Shown here one piece after another: positions 16,513 to 24,602 of a stretch of 64,000 bases of DNA. The DNA lies in the NCBI RefSeq assembly GCF_000720635.1, contig NZ_JOCF01000061.1, forward strand, positions 1-64,000, read 5' to 3'. This DNA is from Streptomyces sp. NRRL WC-3742 (GTDB lineage: Bacteria > Actinomycetota > Actinomycetes > Streptomycetales > Streptomycetaceae). The notes below the pieces were generated by a model. That model was not told where the DNA came from. It made no database searches and was given only the letters and a program-made list of their open reading frames with translations. The position numbers and the translations under genes were made by a program. How positions within the stretch are numbered: the first letter of the stretch is position 1; every line of letters begins with the position of its first letter.

Positions 16513-17117
16513 GCTGTGGCCTGGTCCGGTTGCACGGATCGCCAGATCCGGTCGGGCAGGATCCGTGCGGCCTGGGCGAGGTCCATGTCGTAGGTGCTGG
16601 CCAGCCAGCGGTGTGCGGCCTCGGCAACCGGCCCCATGACCAGCACCTCGATCAGGGGCCCGGGCAGGGGTGCGATCTCGCCCGCTTCGACCCTCGGCAG
16701 CAGCCAGTCCGCGATCACGGTCAGCTTGGCGGCCTTGGCCGCGCGGATCCGGTCCGCATGCGCCGAGAGGTAGCCGGAGTAGGCGGAGCCGTGGAGGAAC
16801 AGGGCCGCGTCCCGACGCTGTTCGGTGAAGCGGAGGTAGGCCGTGACGAGTGCGCGCACGCCGGTCCGGGCGGTCCGGGCCCGGCTCAGGGCGGCGATCA
16901 TCTCGTCGAACAGCTGCTCCATGCAGCGGGTGTACAGGGCGGCGGCGAGGCCGTCGAAGCTGCCGAAGTGGTGGTAGAGGCTGCCCAGGCTGACACCGCT
17001 GGCCGTGGTGACGGCGTTGACCGTGAATCCCGATTGGCCGGACGAGGCATACACCTGAAGCGCGGCGGTCAGGAGTCGGTCGACGGTGTCCTCGCCGCGC
17101 TGCTGCTTAGGAGACAT
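16509..17117 (-). CDS. TetR/AcrR family repressor
   Basis: 202-residue regulator with the TetR N-terminal helix-turn-helix (TVNAVTTASGVSLGSLYHHFGSFDGL, about residues 30-55) and a helical ligand-binding C-terminal part. It is convergent with the PhyH gene, overlapping it by 4 bp, and divergent from the small membrane-protein gene at 17245. The palindrome at 17165-17181, in the 127-bp divergent gap, is its probable operator, so autoregulation and control of the membrane-protein gene are likely. The ligand is unknown. Confidence 0.9.
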   Translation of the reverse strand: MSPKQQRGEDTVDRLLTAALQVYASSGQSGFTVNAVTTASGVSLGSLYHHFGSFDGLAAALYTRCMEQLFDEMIAALSRARTARTGVRALVTAYLRFTEQRRDAALFLHGSAYSGYLSAHADRIRAAKAAKLTVIADWLLPRVEAGEIAPLPGPLIEVLVMGPVAEAAHRWLASTYDMDLAQAARILPDRIWRSVQPDQATA

Positions 17118-17164
17118 GGTCCGTGATGCTGTTTGCCATGGTAGACAGCTTACTGCGGCCAGGA

Positions 17165-17181
17165 CTAGAACGATTTTCTAG
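17165..17181. promoter_or_regulatory. candidate TetR operator palindrome
   Basis: CTAGAA-N5-TTCTAG is a perfect 6-bp inverted repeat with 5-bp centre in the AT-richer gap between the divergent TetR gene and the gene at 17245. Size and place fit a TetR-family operator that would cover both promoters. Confidence 0.55.
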
Positions 17182-17244
17182 AAAAATGCTTCACATCGAT
17201 GATGCGGCGAACCATACTTGGCACGACAACGTCAGGAGTGGAAC

Positions 17245-17748
17245 ATGGACATCGCCCTTGATCCGTCGAGGCTCGGCCTCGGGCACGTCATCGGTGTGAG
17301 CACCGAGTCGAAGCACTCCACCGTGAAAGTCACCACCAGCTTCGTTCTCTCTCCGCTGGAGTCGTACCGGCCGGAGTCCGGCGTCGAGACCGTCGGGGTG
17401 GTCTGCGGTCGCTGTGGAACGAAGGTCGAGGTCAGCGTCGCCAGCCCGGAAGTCGCCTTCGGCAGGCGGCGACGGAGAATCATGGCTTTGCGGGCGGGTC
17501 TCATGGCGACGGTTGGGGGGTTCGTGCTCGCGGCTGCCATCGGCGGCACAGGCGACAGCCCCGTCGCAGGCTGGATCGGCACCTTCAGCCTGTTGTCCCT
17601 GCTCCACACGTTTGTGCACCTCGTACCCATGGTCAAGTACGAGTTCGGAGTCTGGTTGTCCGGCAGCCAGCCTGTTGCCGTGCGGGAAGCTCACCTGATC
17701 AGCGTCCTGCCGGCGAACCACCCCTCATTTTCGGGCCGACGCGAGTAA
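17245..17748 (+). CDS. small membrane protein with a CxxC-type zinc motif
   Basis: 167-residue protein of unknown function. The N-terminal 85 residues are soluble and contain VVCGRCGTKVEV, a single CxxC pair like half a zinc ribbon. A basic stretch (GRRRRRIM) then precedes two hydrophobic helices (about residues 86-105 and 113-135). AGGAG lies eight bases before the ATG at 17245. It is divergent from the TetR gene across the candidate operator and followed by a strong terminator, so it is probably a single-gene transcript under TetR control. Confidence 0.7.
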   Translation: MDIALDPSRLGLGHVIGVSTESKHSTVKVTTSFVLSPLESYRPESGVETVGVVCGRCGTKVEVSVASPEVAFGRRRRRIMALRAGLMATVGGFVLAAAIGGTGDSPVAGWIGTFSLLSLLHTFVHLVPMVKYEFGVWLSGSQPVAVREAHLISVLPANHPSFSGRRE

Positions 17749-17799
17749 AGGCTCTACCTGAGCAACCTTCCCTCGAGCCAGCTGACATCGGCCGCTCTC

Positions 17800-17837
17800 C
17801 GGGCCCGCCGCGAACCTTCGCGGCGGGCCCGTTTGTT
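17800..17837 (+). terminator. rho-independent terminator
   Basis: A perfect 15-bp GC-rich stem (CGGGCCCGCCGCGAA at 17800-17814 pairing with 17817-17831) has a two-base loop in the perfect repeat, in practice opening to about four to six bases, and is followed by TTTGTT. It ends the transcript of the gene at 17245. Confidence 0.85.
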
Positions 17838-18191
17838 CACGTGGTCAGGTGGTCGAACTCGTCTGCCTCGGCACCGCACAGGAGGCCGCGAAGCATGTCG
17901 GGCGTGGTGGTGATGCATTGACGGGCGGATGCGGATGACCCTCGCGTCGCCCGAGCGCGTACTTCGGCTCTTCGCAGGGCAGCCCGGGCTCACTGCGCGG
18001 CTGGTCTGGCTCGCGCAGCCGGGTGCTGCCGTGCTGGGCCAGGCGGAAGCCGCGTAATACAGCTCTCTCTCGGGGCGCCATCGTTTCGCTATCGGTCCCT
18101 TCTCCTCCTGTCCGATAGGCCCCGGATAGGTCGCCCGGCCATCGTGTGTCCTGCGGAGGGAACCGGCACATGGCGAGGGAGGGCACGTCCG
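17838..18191. other. 354-bp spacer without a convincing gene
   Basis: Between the terminator and the cyclodeaminase-like gene I see no gene I trust. A 40-codon frame starting at ATG 17936 has actinomycete-like codons but no family resemblance and no ribosome site. Near the right end (18111-18134) are two copies of an (C/G)GATAGG motif about 13 bp apart, which could be part of the promoter of the next operon. Confidence 0.4.
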
Positions 18192-19106
18192 ATGGGCTAC
18201 GCGACGGTGGAGATCGACGAGCGCGACTGTCTCGTCGCATTCGGCGACGCGGATCTGGTGGCACTCGCTTCGGAGGCGCTGCGGCGCAGCGTCCTCGGGG
18301 CTGAGAGTCCGGATCTGCGGCGGGGGAGCACGTTGACTCCAGCGGATCGGCCGGATCGGGTGATGTTGCAGGACGAGCGGGTCGGCGGGGTTTGTGTGAT
18401 GCCTCGCACGGTGCTTCGCTCGTTGGCGGTGGCGGCCCTGACGGCGCTGGCGGCGCGGGAGTTGCTGGCGGCGCGGGTGGCTACGGCGACGATCATTGGA
18501 TCCGGGGCTCCGGTGGCCGGGGTGCTGACCGCACTCGTGAACCACGTGGTCAACCTCGGTGAGGTGGCCCTCTGGCCCGGGGAGGGCGAGCAGGGCTGGC
18601 CGACGCCGAAGTTGGCGGCGCACGCGGCTGAGCGGGGGCTGATGCTCTCCCGGCCGGTCGAGTTGGACCGGGCGTTGCTCGGGACGGATCTGGTGGTGCT
18701 GGCCCCGGGGGTCGAGGCCGTGCACCGGCAGGTTGATCTGGGGATGCTCGCGCGCGGCGCGGTGGTGGTGAATGCCAGTGGCGAGGCGCCGACCGAGGAG
18801 CTGACGCGGGCGGTCGGCCACGTGATCACGGACGTTCCGCGTCCGGTCGCTGTCGCCGAGCCCGTGCGGGCCGGCCGGGCCTCGCGGCCCGCGCCGGGGC
18901 CGGTGGCGCTCGGCGAGTTGCTGCGGCGCCCGCGTGCCGGGTGGGAGTTCGCGGGGGAGAGCGTGCTGGTCGACCTCCAGGGTGTGCCCGGGCTGGAGGT
19001 GGCGCTCGCCAGCCGACTGTACGAGATCGCGTTGGTCCGGGGCCTCGGTGTCGTCCGGCACGGGCTGCTCGGCTCGGAAAGGGGACAGCTGTGCGCACCG
19101 AAGTAA
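18192..19106 (+). CDS. ornithine cyclodeaminase/mu-crystallin-like protein
   Basis: 304-residue protein. The middle part has a Rossmann nucleotide-binding segment (VATATIIGSGAPVAGVL, about residues 95-112) after a region like the substrate half of ornithine cyclodeaminase/mu-crystallin (SLAVAALTALAARELLAAR). The C-terminal half continues with LGTDLVVLAPG and GAVVVNASG, typical of the NAD-binding lobe. It is slightly shorter than usual, and I could not identify the catalytic Asp/Lys pair, so enzymatic activity is uncertain. GAGGGAGGG lies eight bases before ATG 18192. The next gene overlaps its 3' end by 16 bp, pointing to one operon of three genes. Confidence 0.6.
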   Translation: MGYATVEIDERDCLVAFGDADLVALASEALRRSVLGAESPDLRRGSTLTPADRPDRVMLQDERVGGVCVMPRTVLRSLAVAALTALAARELLAARVATATIIGSGAPVAGVLTALVNHVVNLGEVALWPGEGEQGWPTPKLAAHAAERGLMLSRPVELDRALLGTDLVVLAPGVEAVHRQVDLGMLARGAVVVNASGEAPTEELTRAVGHVITDVPRPVAVAEPVRAGRASRPAPGPVALGELLRRPRAGWEFAGESVLVDLQGVPGLEVALASRLYEIALVRGLGVVRHGLLGSERGQLCAPK

Positions 19107-19750
19107 CCACCTGTGTGGCGGTCGGCTGCGGTCGCGACCCGGAGGGCGGCGAGGCGCAGCCCCGCCCGGCCGACCCGGGCTCGCTGCTCTGCCGCCCCTG
19201 CCGGAACGGGGTGCACCATCGCCTCGGCCGGCTGCCCCAGCTGTACCGGGCCAGCGACGGCCTGCTGAACGCACAGGCGAAGCAGGTGGAGCGCGTTTCC
19301 GGCGGGCGGAACATCGGAATTCCGCTGAATAGCAGCGCCGTCGAGGCGCGGGCCAATGTCCGGGGATTCCTGGCGGCCTGGTCGCAATTGGTCGTCGACG
19401 AGCGCGACGTTTCTGCGCCGGACCGCACGGTGCCCGCGATGGCCGAATTCCTGCTGCGTCACCGGAACTGGCTCGACCGGCATCCGGCGGTCGGTGAATT
19501 CGCGAATGAACTGTTCCGGGCGTTCTCCCGGATGCAGCGACTGGAAACCGCCGTGCCGACCCGTCGCATCACCGTCTCGCGTTGTCCGGAGGACGACTGT
19601 CCGGGTGAGCTCGAAGCCGTCCTGCGTCCGGAGGACGCCCGCGCCGGCTCGCTGATCCGCTGCACTCACACCAAGGAGCACACATGGCCCACGGAACGCT
19701 GGAGCAGCTTGCGCCCGCAGAGGAGGGCTTCCGCGTCTCTGACATCGTGA
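19091..19750 (+). CDS. zinc-ribbon-like hypothetical protein
   Basis: 219-residue protein of unknown function. The N-terminus has a Cys cluster (CVAVGC, then LLCRPCRNGVHH) and the C-terminus a second one (SRCPEDDCPGEL, then LIRCTHTKEH), both like zinc ribbons. The middle is a charged helical part. The GTG at 19091 has AAAGGGGA upstream and lies inside the end of the previous gene, while the next gene starts 67 bp before this one ends. Proteins of this layout with a small HTH partner are common in actinomycetes and their phages; a regulatory role is only a guess. Confidence 0.6.
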   Translation: MRTEVTTCVAVGCGRDPEGGEAQPRPADPGSLLCRPCRNGVHHRLGRLPQLYRASDGLLNAQAKQVERVSGGRNIGIPLNSSAVEARANVRGFLAAWSQLVVDERDVSAPDRTVPAMAEFLLRHRNWLDRHPAVGEFANELFRAFSRMQRLETAVPTRRITVSRCPEDDCPGELEAVLRPEDARAGSLIRCTHTKEHTWPTERWSSLRPQRRASASLTS

Positions 19751-19872
19751 CGCTCTGGAAGGTCCCCAGCGGCACCGTCTACTGGCTCGCGAACAAGCAC
19801 TCCTGGCGCCGCTACAAGGTCTGCGGACGCGTCCACTACCACCCGCAGGATGTTCTCGACACTCTCGGGTGA
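19684..19872 (+). CDS. small helix-turn-helix protein
   Basis: 62-residue protein with an excisionase/MerR-like helix-turn-helix (FRVSDIVTLWKVPSGTVYWLAN) followed by a basic wing (SWRRYKVCGRVHYH). It overlaps the zinc-ribbon gene by 67 bp in another frame and is followed at once by the long hairpin at 19884. It may bind DNA together with the zinc-ribbon protein. It is small but has a coherent fold signature and an ACAAGGAGCA-like ribosome site. Confidence 0.6.
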   Translation: MAHGTLEQLAPAEEGFRVSDIVTLWKVPSGTVYWLANKHSWRRYKVCGRVHYHPQDVLDTLG

Positions 19873-19883
19873 ATTCAACAAGA

Positions 19884-19933
19884 ACCTCTGGCCGATCGTT
19901 TCCGAAGGAATTCGGAGATGGTCGGCTAGAGGT
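19884..19933 (+). terminator. long hairpin, probable terminator
   Basis: The two arms pair over 23 bp without a bulge, counting G-T wobbles, around a GGAA (GNRA-type) tetraloop at 19907-19910. There is no long T-run after it. It separates the small HTH gene from the methoxymalonate cassette and probably ends the upstream transcript; a structured leader for the cassette is an alternative. Confidence 0.65.
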
Positions 19934-19972
19934 GTTTCCGAAATGGCGGGAGAACGTCCGAGAAATCCGGGC

Positions 19973-20002
19973 TTGACAAATTCCCGCTGAGCCAAGAAGC
20001 TG
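19973..20002 (+). promoter_or_regulatory. possible promoter of the methoxymalonate cassette
   Basis: TTGACA at 19973-19978 is a perfect -35 hexamer in an AT-richer stretch 135 bp before the first cassette gene, but the expected -10 position holds only a weak A-rich match (AAGAAG). Low confidence. Confidence 0.3.
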
Positions 20003-20112
20003 TTTCCAGGGTTGGTGAACTGTGCCCAACCGGGGCTCCGGAACTTCTTTTCGAGCCGAGCGATCCGCTTCCGCGTCGATCGCACTTCTAGCTTCCTTGT
20101 CCAAGGAGTGGC

Positions 20113-22230
20113 ATGACCGTCTTCATGTTCCCCGGCCTCGGTGACCATTACCTCGACATGGGCCGGGACCTCTACCGCGACCACCCGGTGTTCCGCGCCG
20201 AGCTGGACCGCTGTGCCGACCTGCTGGAGCCCGAGCTCGGGCTCGACCTGCGGACTGTCCTCTTCAGCGAGGAACAGCAGGAGAACGCCCCCGAGCTGGA
20301 CCTGCGCCGCATGCTCGGCCGCGACACGCAGCCCGAGGAGAGCGAGCAGGAGCGCCGGCTGAACCGTACGGAGGTGGCGCAGCCCGCGCTGTTCGCCGTC
20401 GAGTACGCGCTGGCGAAGCTGTGGGCCTCCTGGGGTGTCGAGCCCGAGGCGATGATCGGGTACAGCCTCGGCGAGTACGTGGCCGCCTGTCTGGCCGGGG
20501 TGCTGTCCCTGGAGGACTCGCTGACGCTGGTCGCCCGCCGCGCGAAGCTGATCGAGGCCGCGCCGACGGGCCGGATGCTCGCCGTGATGCTGTCGGAGGA
20601 GAAGCTGAGCGGCCTGCTCGGCGAGAGCCTGTCGCTGTCGGCCGTCAACGGCCCGGAGTTCTGCGTCGTCGCAGGGCCCGCCGAGGACATCCAGGAGCTG
20701 CAGGAGCGCCTGCGCGCCGAGGGCGTCGTCGTACGCCCCGTCCGCTCGACCCACGCCTTCCACTCGGCGATGATGCGCCCGCTGGTCGAGCAGGTCACCG
20801 CGCTCGCCGCCGGGCTGACGCTCAACGCGCCGAAGATCCCGTACGTCTCCAACGTGACCGGCACCTGGATCACCGACGCCCAGGCCACCGACCCCGGCTA
20901 CTTCGCCCAGCACCTGGTCAGCCCGGTCCGTTTCTCGGACGGGCTGCGCGAGCTCGGCACGGAGAGGACCCTGCTGGAGGCCGGCCCGGGCCAGACGCTG
21001 AGCAGCCTGGCCACCGGCGCCCGGGGCACCGGCGCCGGGGTGGTCGCGTCCATGCGGCACCCGCTGGAGCGCCGGGACGACACCGAGGTGCTGCGCGAGG
21101 CGCTGGCGAAGCTGAACGGTGAGAAGAGCGACAGCAGCGACGCCGAGCTCAGCGACACCGAGCGCGCGCTGGCCGAGCTGTGGGTGAAGCTGCTGCCCGT
21201 CGACGAGATCCCCGTCGACGTGAGCTTCTTCGAGATCGGCGGCAACTCGCTGCTCGCCACCCGCCTGATGCTGCGCGTCTCCCGCGCGTTCGGGGTGGAT
21301 CTGACGCTGCGGCAGGTGTACGAGACCCCGACCGTCGCCAAGATGGCCGCCGTCATCGACGCGCTGCGCAGCGGCCAGGAGGTGGTCAAGGAGGCGGCGA
21401 CGTCCGAGACGGGCAGCGCCGAGCGCCCGCGCTTCCAGCTGCCGAACGGACTCTGGGTCACCCACCAGAACGAGGCGGAGACGAAGCACTTCTACGAGGA
21501 CATCTTCGACCACCGCACCTACGCCAAGCACGGCATCACCATCGAGGACGGCGCGACGGTCGTCGACGTCGGTGGCAACATCGGCCTGTTCACGCTGTTC
21601 GCGCACTACGAGGCCAAGGACGTGAAGGTCTTCACCTTCGAGCCGGCCCCGCCGATGTTCGAGCTGCTCAGCCGCAACGTCGCCGACCACGGGGTGAACG
21701 CCACCCTGATCCACGCGGGCGCCTCCGACGCCGAGGGGACGGCGGAGTTCACGTTCTACCCGCGCTCCTCGGGGATGTCCTCCTTCCACCCGGACGAGGC
21801 GGAGGAGAAGCACAACCTGCGCACGATCATCGCCAACCAGCGCGAGGCGGGCGACGAGTCGGACGCCGAGGAGTTCGAGGAGCTGGCCGCGCACGCCGAG
21901 GAGTTGATGGACGTCCGCTTCGAGGCGATCCCGTTCACGGCGACGCTGCGCCCGCTGAGCGCGGTGATCCGGGAGCAGGGGATCGAGCGGATCGACCTGA
22001 TCAAGATCGACGTGCAGAAGAGCGAACAGCAGGTCATCGACGGCATCGCCGACGAGGACTGGCCGAAGATCCGGCAGATGGTGCTGGAGGCGCACGACGG
22101 CGACGGCCGGGTGGCGCACCTGACCGAGCTGCTGCGCGGCCACGGCTTCACGGTGCTGGCGGAGCAGGACGAGCTGTACCGCGGCACGGACATCTTCAAC
22201 ATCTACGCCACGCGTAACGAAGCCAAGTAG
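20113..22230 (+). CDS. AT-ACP-FkbM methyltransferase fusion (methoxymalonate pathway)
   Basis: 705-residue three-domain protein. Residues 1-325 are a free-standing-type acyltransferase (FMFPGLGDHYLDMG at the start, GYSLGE near 116-121, HAFHS near 215-219). Residues 345-420 are a carrier domain (FFEIGGNSLLATR, Ser about 378). Residues 440-700 are an FkbM-family SAM methyltransferase (VVDVGGNIGLFT near 484-495, DLIKIDVQKSEQQVI near 629). Placed first in the cassette with FkbK/J/I/H homologues, and with no separate FkbG-type O-methyltransferase in the window, its methyltransferase domain probably makes methoxymalonyl-ACP from hydroxymalonyl-ACP. The AT could load glyceryl units or pass on the finished extender. 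AAGGAG precedes the ATG closely. Confidence 0.85.
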   Translation: MTVFMFPGLGDHYLDMGRDLYRDHPVFRAELDRCADLLEPELGLDLRTVLFSEEQQENAPELDLRRMLGRDTQPEESEQERRLNRTEVAQPALFAVEYALAKLWASWGVEPEAMIGYSLGEYVAACLAGVLSLEDSLTLVARRAKLIEAAPTGRMLAVMLSEEKLSGLLGESLSLSAVNGPEFCVVAGPAEDIQELQERLRAEGVVVRPVRSTHAFHSAMMRPLVEQVTALAAGLTLNAPKIPYVSNVTGTWITDAQATDPGYFAQHLVSPVRFSDGLRELGTERTLLEAGPGQTLSSLATGARGTGAGVVASMRHPLERRDDTEVLREALAKLNGEKSDSSDAELSDTERALAELWVKLLPVDEIPVDVSFFEIGGNSLLATRLMLRVSRAFGVDLTLRQVYETPTVAKMAAVIDALRSGQEVVKEAATSETGSAERPRFQLPNGLWVTHQNEAETKHFYEDIFDHRTYAKHGITIEDGATVVDVGGNIGLFTLFAHYEAKDVKVFTFEPAPPMFELLSRNVADHGVNATLIHAGASDAEGTAEFTFYPRSSGMSSFHPDEAEEKHNLRTIIANQREAGDESDAEEFEELAAHAEELMDVRFEAIPFTATLRPLSAVIREQGIERIDLIKIDVQKSEQQVIDGIADEDWPKIRQMVLEAHDGDGRVAHLTELLRGHGFTVLAEQDELYRGTDIFNIYATRNEAK

Positions 22231-22241
22231 GGGGAGCGGGC

Positions 22242-23093
22242 ATGGAATTCGCAACGATCGGCGTGGTCGGCGCCGGAGTCATGGGCGTCGGCGTCGCGCA
22301 GAACCTCGCGCAGACCGGTCACCGGGTGATCCTGGTGGACGTCTCCGAGGACGTCCTGACCCAGGCGCAGCGCGAACTGCGCACCAGCCTGCGGGCGTTC
22401 CGCCTGCTGAACCCGGGCAGTGACGTGGACCCGGCCGAGGTGATGGGCCGGATCGAGTTCACGCTGGACTACGAGCGGCTCGTGGACGCGGACTTCGTGG
22501 TGGAGAACACCACCGAGGACTGGGGGATCAAGGAGGAGGTCTACCGCCGCCTGGACGCGATCTGCCGCTCGGAGGTGGTGTTCGCGGTGAACACCTCGGC
22601 GATCTCCATCACCCGGGTCGGCTCCGTCACGGGCCGTCCGCAGCAGGTCGTGGGCATGCACTTCATGAACCCGGTGCCGATGAAGCCGATGGTCGAGGTG
22701 ATCCGCGGCTACCACACCACGCCGGAGACCATCGACGCCGCGCGCCGGTTCCTGGCCGGTATGGGCAAGGAGTGCATCGTCGTCGAGGACGTACCGGGCT
22801 TCGTCTCCAACCGCGTGCTGATGCTGACGATCAACGAGGCCGTCTTCCTCGTCCAGGACGGCGTGGCGAACGCCGAGGACATCGACCGGATCTTCCGCAC
22901 CTGCTTCGACCACAGGATGGGCCCGCTGGCCACGGCGGACCTGATCGGCCTGGACACGATCCTCAAGTCCGTCGAGGTGCTCTACGAGAGCTTCAACGAC
23001 GACAAGTACCGGCCCGCGCCGCTGCTCAAGAAGATGGTCGCCGCGGGCCTTCTCGGCCGTAAGAGCGGCCAGGGCTTCCACAGCTACCACTGA
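22242..23093 (+). CDS. 3-hydroxyacyl-CoA dehydrogenase family enzyme (FkbK/Asm13 type)
   Basis: 283-residue NAD-dependent dehydrogenase. The N-terminal Rossmann motif GVVGAGVMGVGVAQNL (from residue 6) and the family signature around GMHFMNPVPMKPMVEVIRG (about residues 138-156, with the catalytic His and Glu) are intact, followed by the all-helical C-terminal domain. In methoxymalonyl-ACP pathways this enzyme oxidises the C2/C3 alcohol of carrier-bound glycerate. It follows the AT-ACP-FkbM gene by 11 bp, with GGGGGAG as ribosome site. Confidence 0.92.
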   Translation: MEFATIGVVGAGVMGVGVAQNLAQTGHRVILVDVSEDVLTQAQRELRTSLRAFRLLNPGSDVDPAEVMGRIEFTLDYERLVDADFVVENTTEDWGIKEEVYRRLDAICRSEVVFAVNTSAISITRVGSVTGRPQQVVGMHFMNPVPMKPMVEVIRGYHTTPETIDAARRFLAGMGKECIVVEDVPGFVSNRVLMLTINEAVFLVQDGVANAEDIDRIFRTCFDHRMGPLATADLIGLDTILKSVEVLYESFNDDKYRPAPLLKKMVAAGLLGRKSGQGFHSYH

Positions 23094-23140
23094 ACAGCAC
23101 TGACCCCTCCACGAAGACGAAAAGGACAGGACCCGCAACC

Positions 23141-23398
23141 ATGGCCAACGACCCCAAGGCCCGGATCGCCCACTACCTCTCCGGCTTCTTCCCGGTGACG
23201 GACCTCAAGGACGACGACGACCTCTTCAAGCTGGGCTTCGTCAGCTCGATGTTCGCGATGCAGCTGGTCACCTTCGTCGAGCACGAGTTCGGCGTGACCG
23301 TCGAGAACGAGGACCTGGAGCTGGACAACTTCCGTTCGATCGGCGCCCTGGAGGCGTTCGTCGGCCGCAAGCTGGCCGCCGCACCCGCCGCCTCGTGA
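23141..23398 (+). CDS. acyl carrier protein for methoxymalonate (FkbJ/Asm14 type)
   Basis: 85-residue acidic carrier protein. The phosphopantetheine attachment region reads DLFKLGFVSSMFAMQLV, with Ser after GFV as in FkbJ/Asm14 homologues rather than the DSL of PKS ACPs. In this pathway the glycerate-derived C3 unit is carried on it through oxidation. The stop overlaps the GTG start of the acyl dehydrogenase gene (GTGA). Confidence 0.9.
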   Translation: MANDPKARIAHYLSGFFPVTDLKDDDDLFKLGFVSSMFAMQLVTFVEHEFGVTVENEDLELDNFRSIGALEAFVGRKLAAAPAAS

Positions 23399-24564
23399 AC
23401 AGCGCGGGATATCTGACGGGGAGCCAGGAAAGAGCCCTGGAGCAGTTCCGGGCCTTCGCCGATGCCGAAGTCGCCCCGTACGCCGACGGGTTCCACCGCG
23501 AGCAGTACACCCCGCCCGCGGTGGTCAAGGCGCTGGCCGACACCGGCTGGATGGGCCTGGCGATCCCCGTCGAGTACGGGGGCCTGGGCCGCGACGCCGT
23601 CCAACTCGGCCTGCTGGCGGGCGAACTGGGCCGCGCCTGCTCCTCCGTGCGCAGCCTGCTCACCGTCCACACCATGGTGGCCCACGCCATCGGGCGCTGG
23701 GGCAGCCGGGAGCAGCGCGAGCGCTGGCTGCCCCGGCTGGCCACCGGCGAGGTGACGGCCGCGCTGGCGGTCTCCGAGCCGGGGGCGGGCAGCGACGCCG
23801 CCGCCGTCACCACCGCGCTGACCCGTACGGAGAGCGGCCTGCGACTGGACGGGCACAAGCGCTGGATCACGTACGGCGAGACGGCCGACCTCTTCCTGGT
23901 GGTCGGCCGCACCGCCGAGGGCCCCACCGCCGTGCTCGTCGAGCGCGGCACCCCGGGGCTGCGGACGGGCCTGATCACCGGGCTGATCGGCATCCGCGCC
24001 TCGATGACCGCCGACGTGTGGTTCGACGGCTGCGAGGTGCCCGAGGAGAACCTGCTGGGCCGCCCGGGCCTGGGCGTCTCGCACGTGGCCGGCGCCGCCT
24101 TGGACCTCGGCCGCTACACCGTCGCCTGGGGCTCGGTCGGCATCCTGGACGCCGCGCTCGCCGCGAGCGTGGACTACGCCGGGCAGCGGGAGACCTTCGG
24201 GGCGCCGATCCGGGACCACCAGCTGGTGCGCCGCATGATCAGCGCGATGTACGCGGACCGGCAGGCGGCCAGGCTGCTCTGCCTGGAGGCCGGACGGCTG
24301 CGCGACGCCCGCGACCCGGGGGCGCTGGCGGCCGCCTCCACGGCCAAGTACTTCGCCGCCACCGCCGCCGTGCGGGCCGCCTCCGACGCGGTGCAGATCC
24401 ACGGCGCCAACGGCTGCGGCCCGGACTACCCGGTTCAGCGGCTGCTCGGCGACGCCAGGGTCATGGAGGTCATCGAGGGCAGCACCCAGCTCCACCAGGT
24501 GGGCCTGGCCGAGTACGCGTTCCAGGAGTCCGCCCGGGCCCGCCGCCCGGTGCGGGCCGCCTGA
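23395..24564 (+). CDS. acyl-CoA/acyl-ACP dehydrogenase (FkbI/Asm15-16 group)
   Basis: 389-residue FAD acyl dehydrogenase. Family segments present are the FAD/substrate loop AVSEPGAGSDAAAVTT, RETFGAPI, and the C-terminal signature VMEVIEGSTQLHQ (about residue 357), which contains the usual catalytic Glu position. In the methoxymalonyl-ACP route this class oxidises the glyceryl-ACP intermediate. The GTG start overlaps the ACP stop by 4 bp, so the two are probably translated together. Thirty-eight bases with a short repeated GACGAGT unit separate it from the FkbH homologue. Confidence 0.92.
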   Translation: MNSAGYLTGSQERALEQFRAFADAEVAPYADGFHREQYTPPAVVKALADTGWMGLAIPVEYGGLGRDAVQLGLLAGELGRACSSVRSLLTVHTMVAHAIGRWGSREQRERWLPRLATGEVTAALAVSEPGAGSDAAAVTTALTRTESGLRLDGHKRWITYGETADLFLVVGRTAEGPTAVLVERGTPGLRTGLITGLIGIRASMTADVWFDGCEVPEENLLGRPGLGVSHVAGAALDLGRYTVAWGSVGILDAALAASVDYAGQRETFGAPIRDHQLVRRMISAMYADRQAARLLCLEAGRLRDARDPGALAAASTAKYFAATAAVRAASDAVQIHGANGCGPDYPVQRLLGDARVMEVIEGSTQLHQVGLAEYAFQESARARRPVRAA

Positions 24565-24602
24565 CGAGCGACCAGCGACGAGTGACGAGTGAGGAGAGAC
24601 CG

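Noticed and set aside
17936..18058. 40-codon plus-strand frame in the spacer
   Set aside because: No ribosome site, no similarity I recognise, and such short frames are frequent by chance at this GC content.
24563..24600. Short GACGAGT repeats before the fkbH start as a regulatory array
   Set aside because: Only two or three partial copies within a 38-bp intergenic spacer leading into a GAGGAG ribosome site; most likely slippage.
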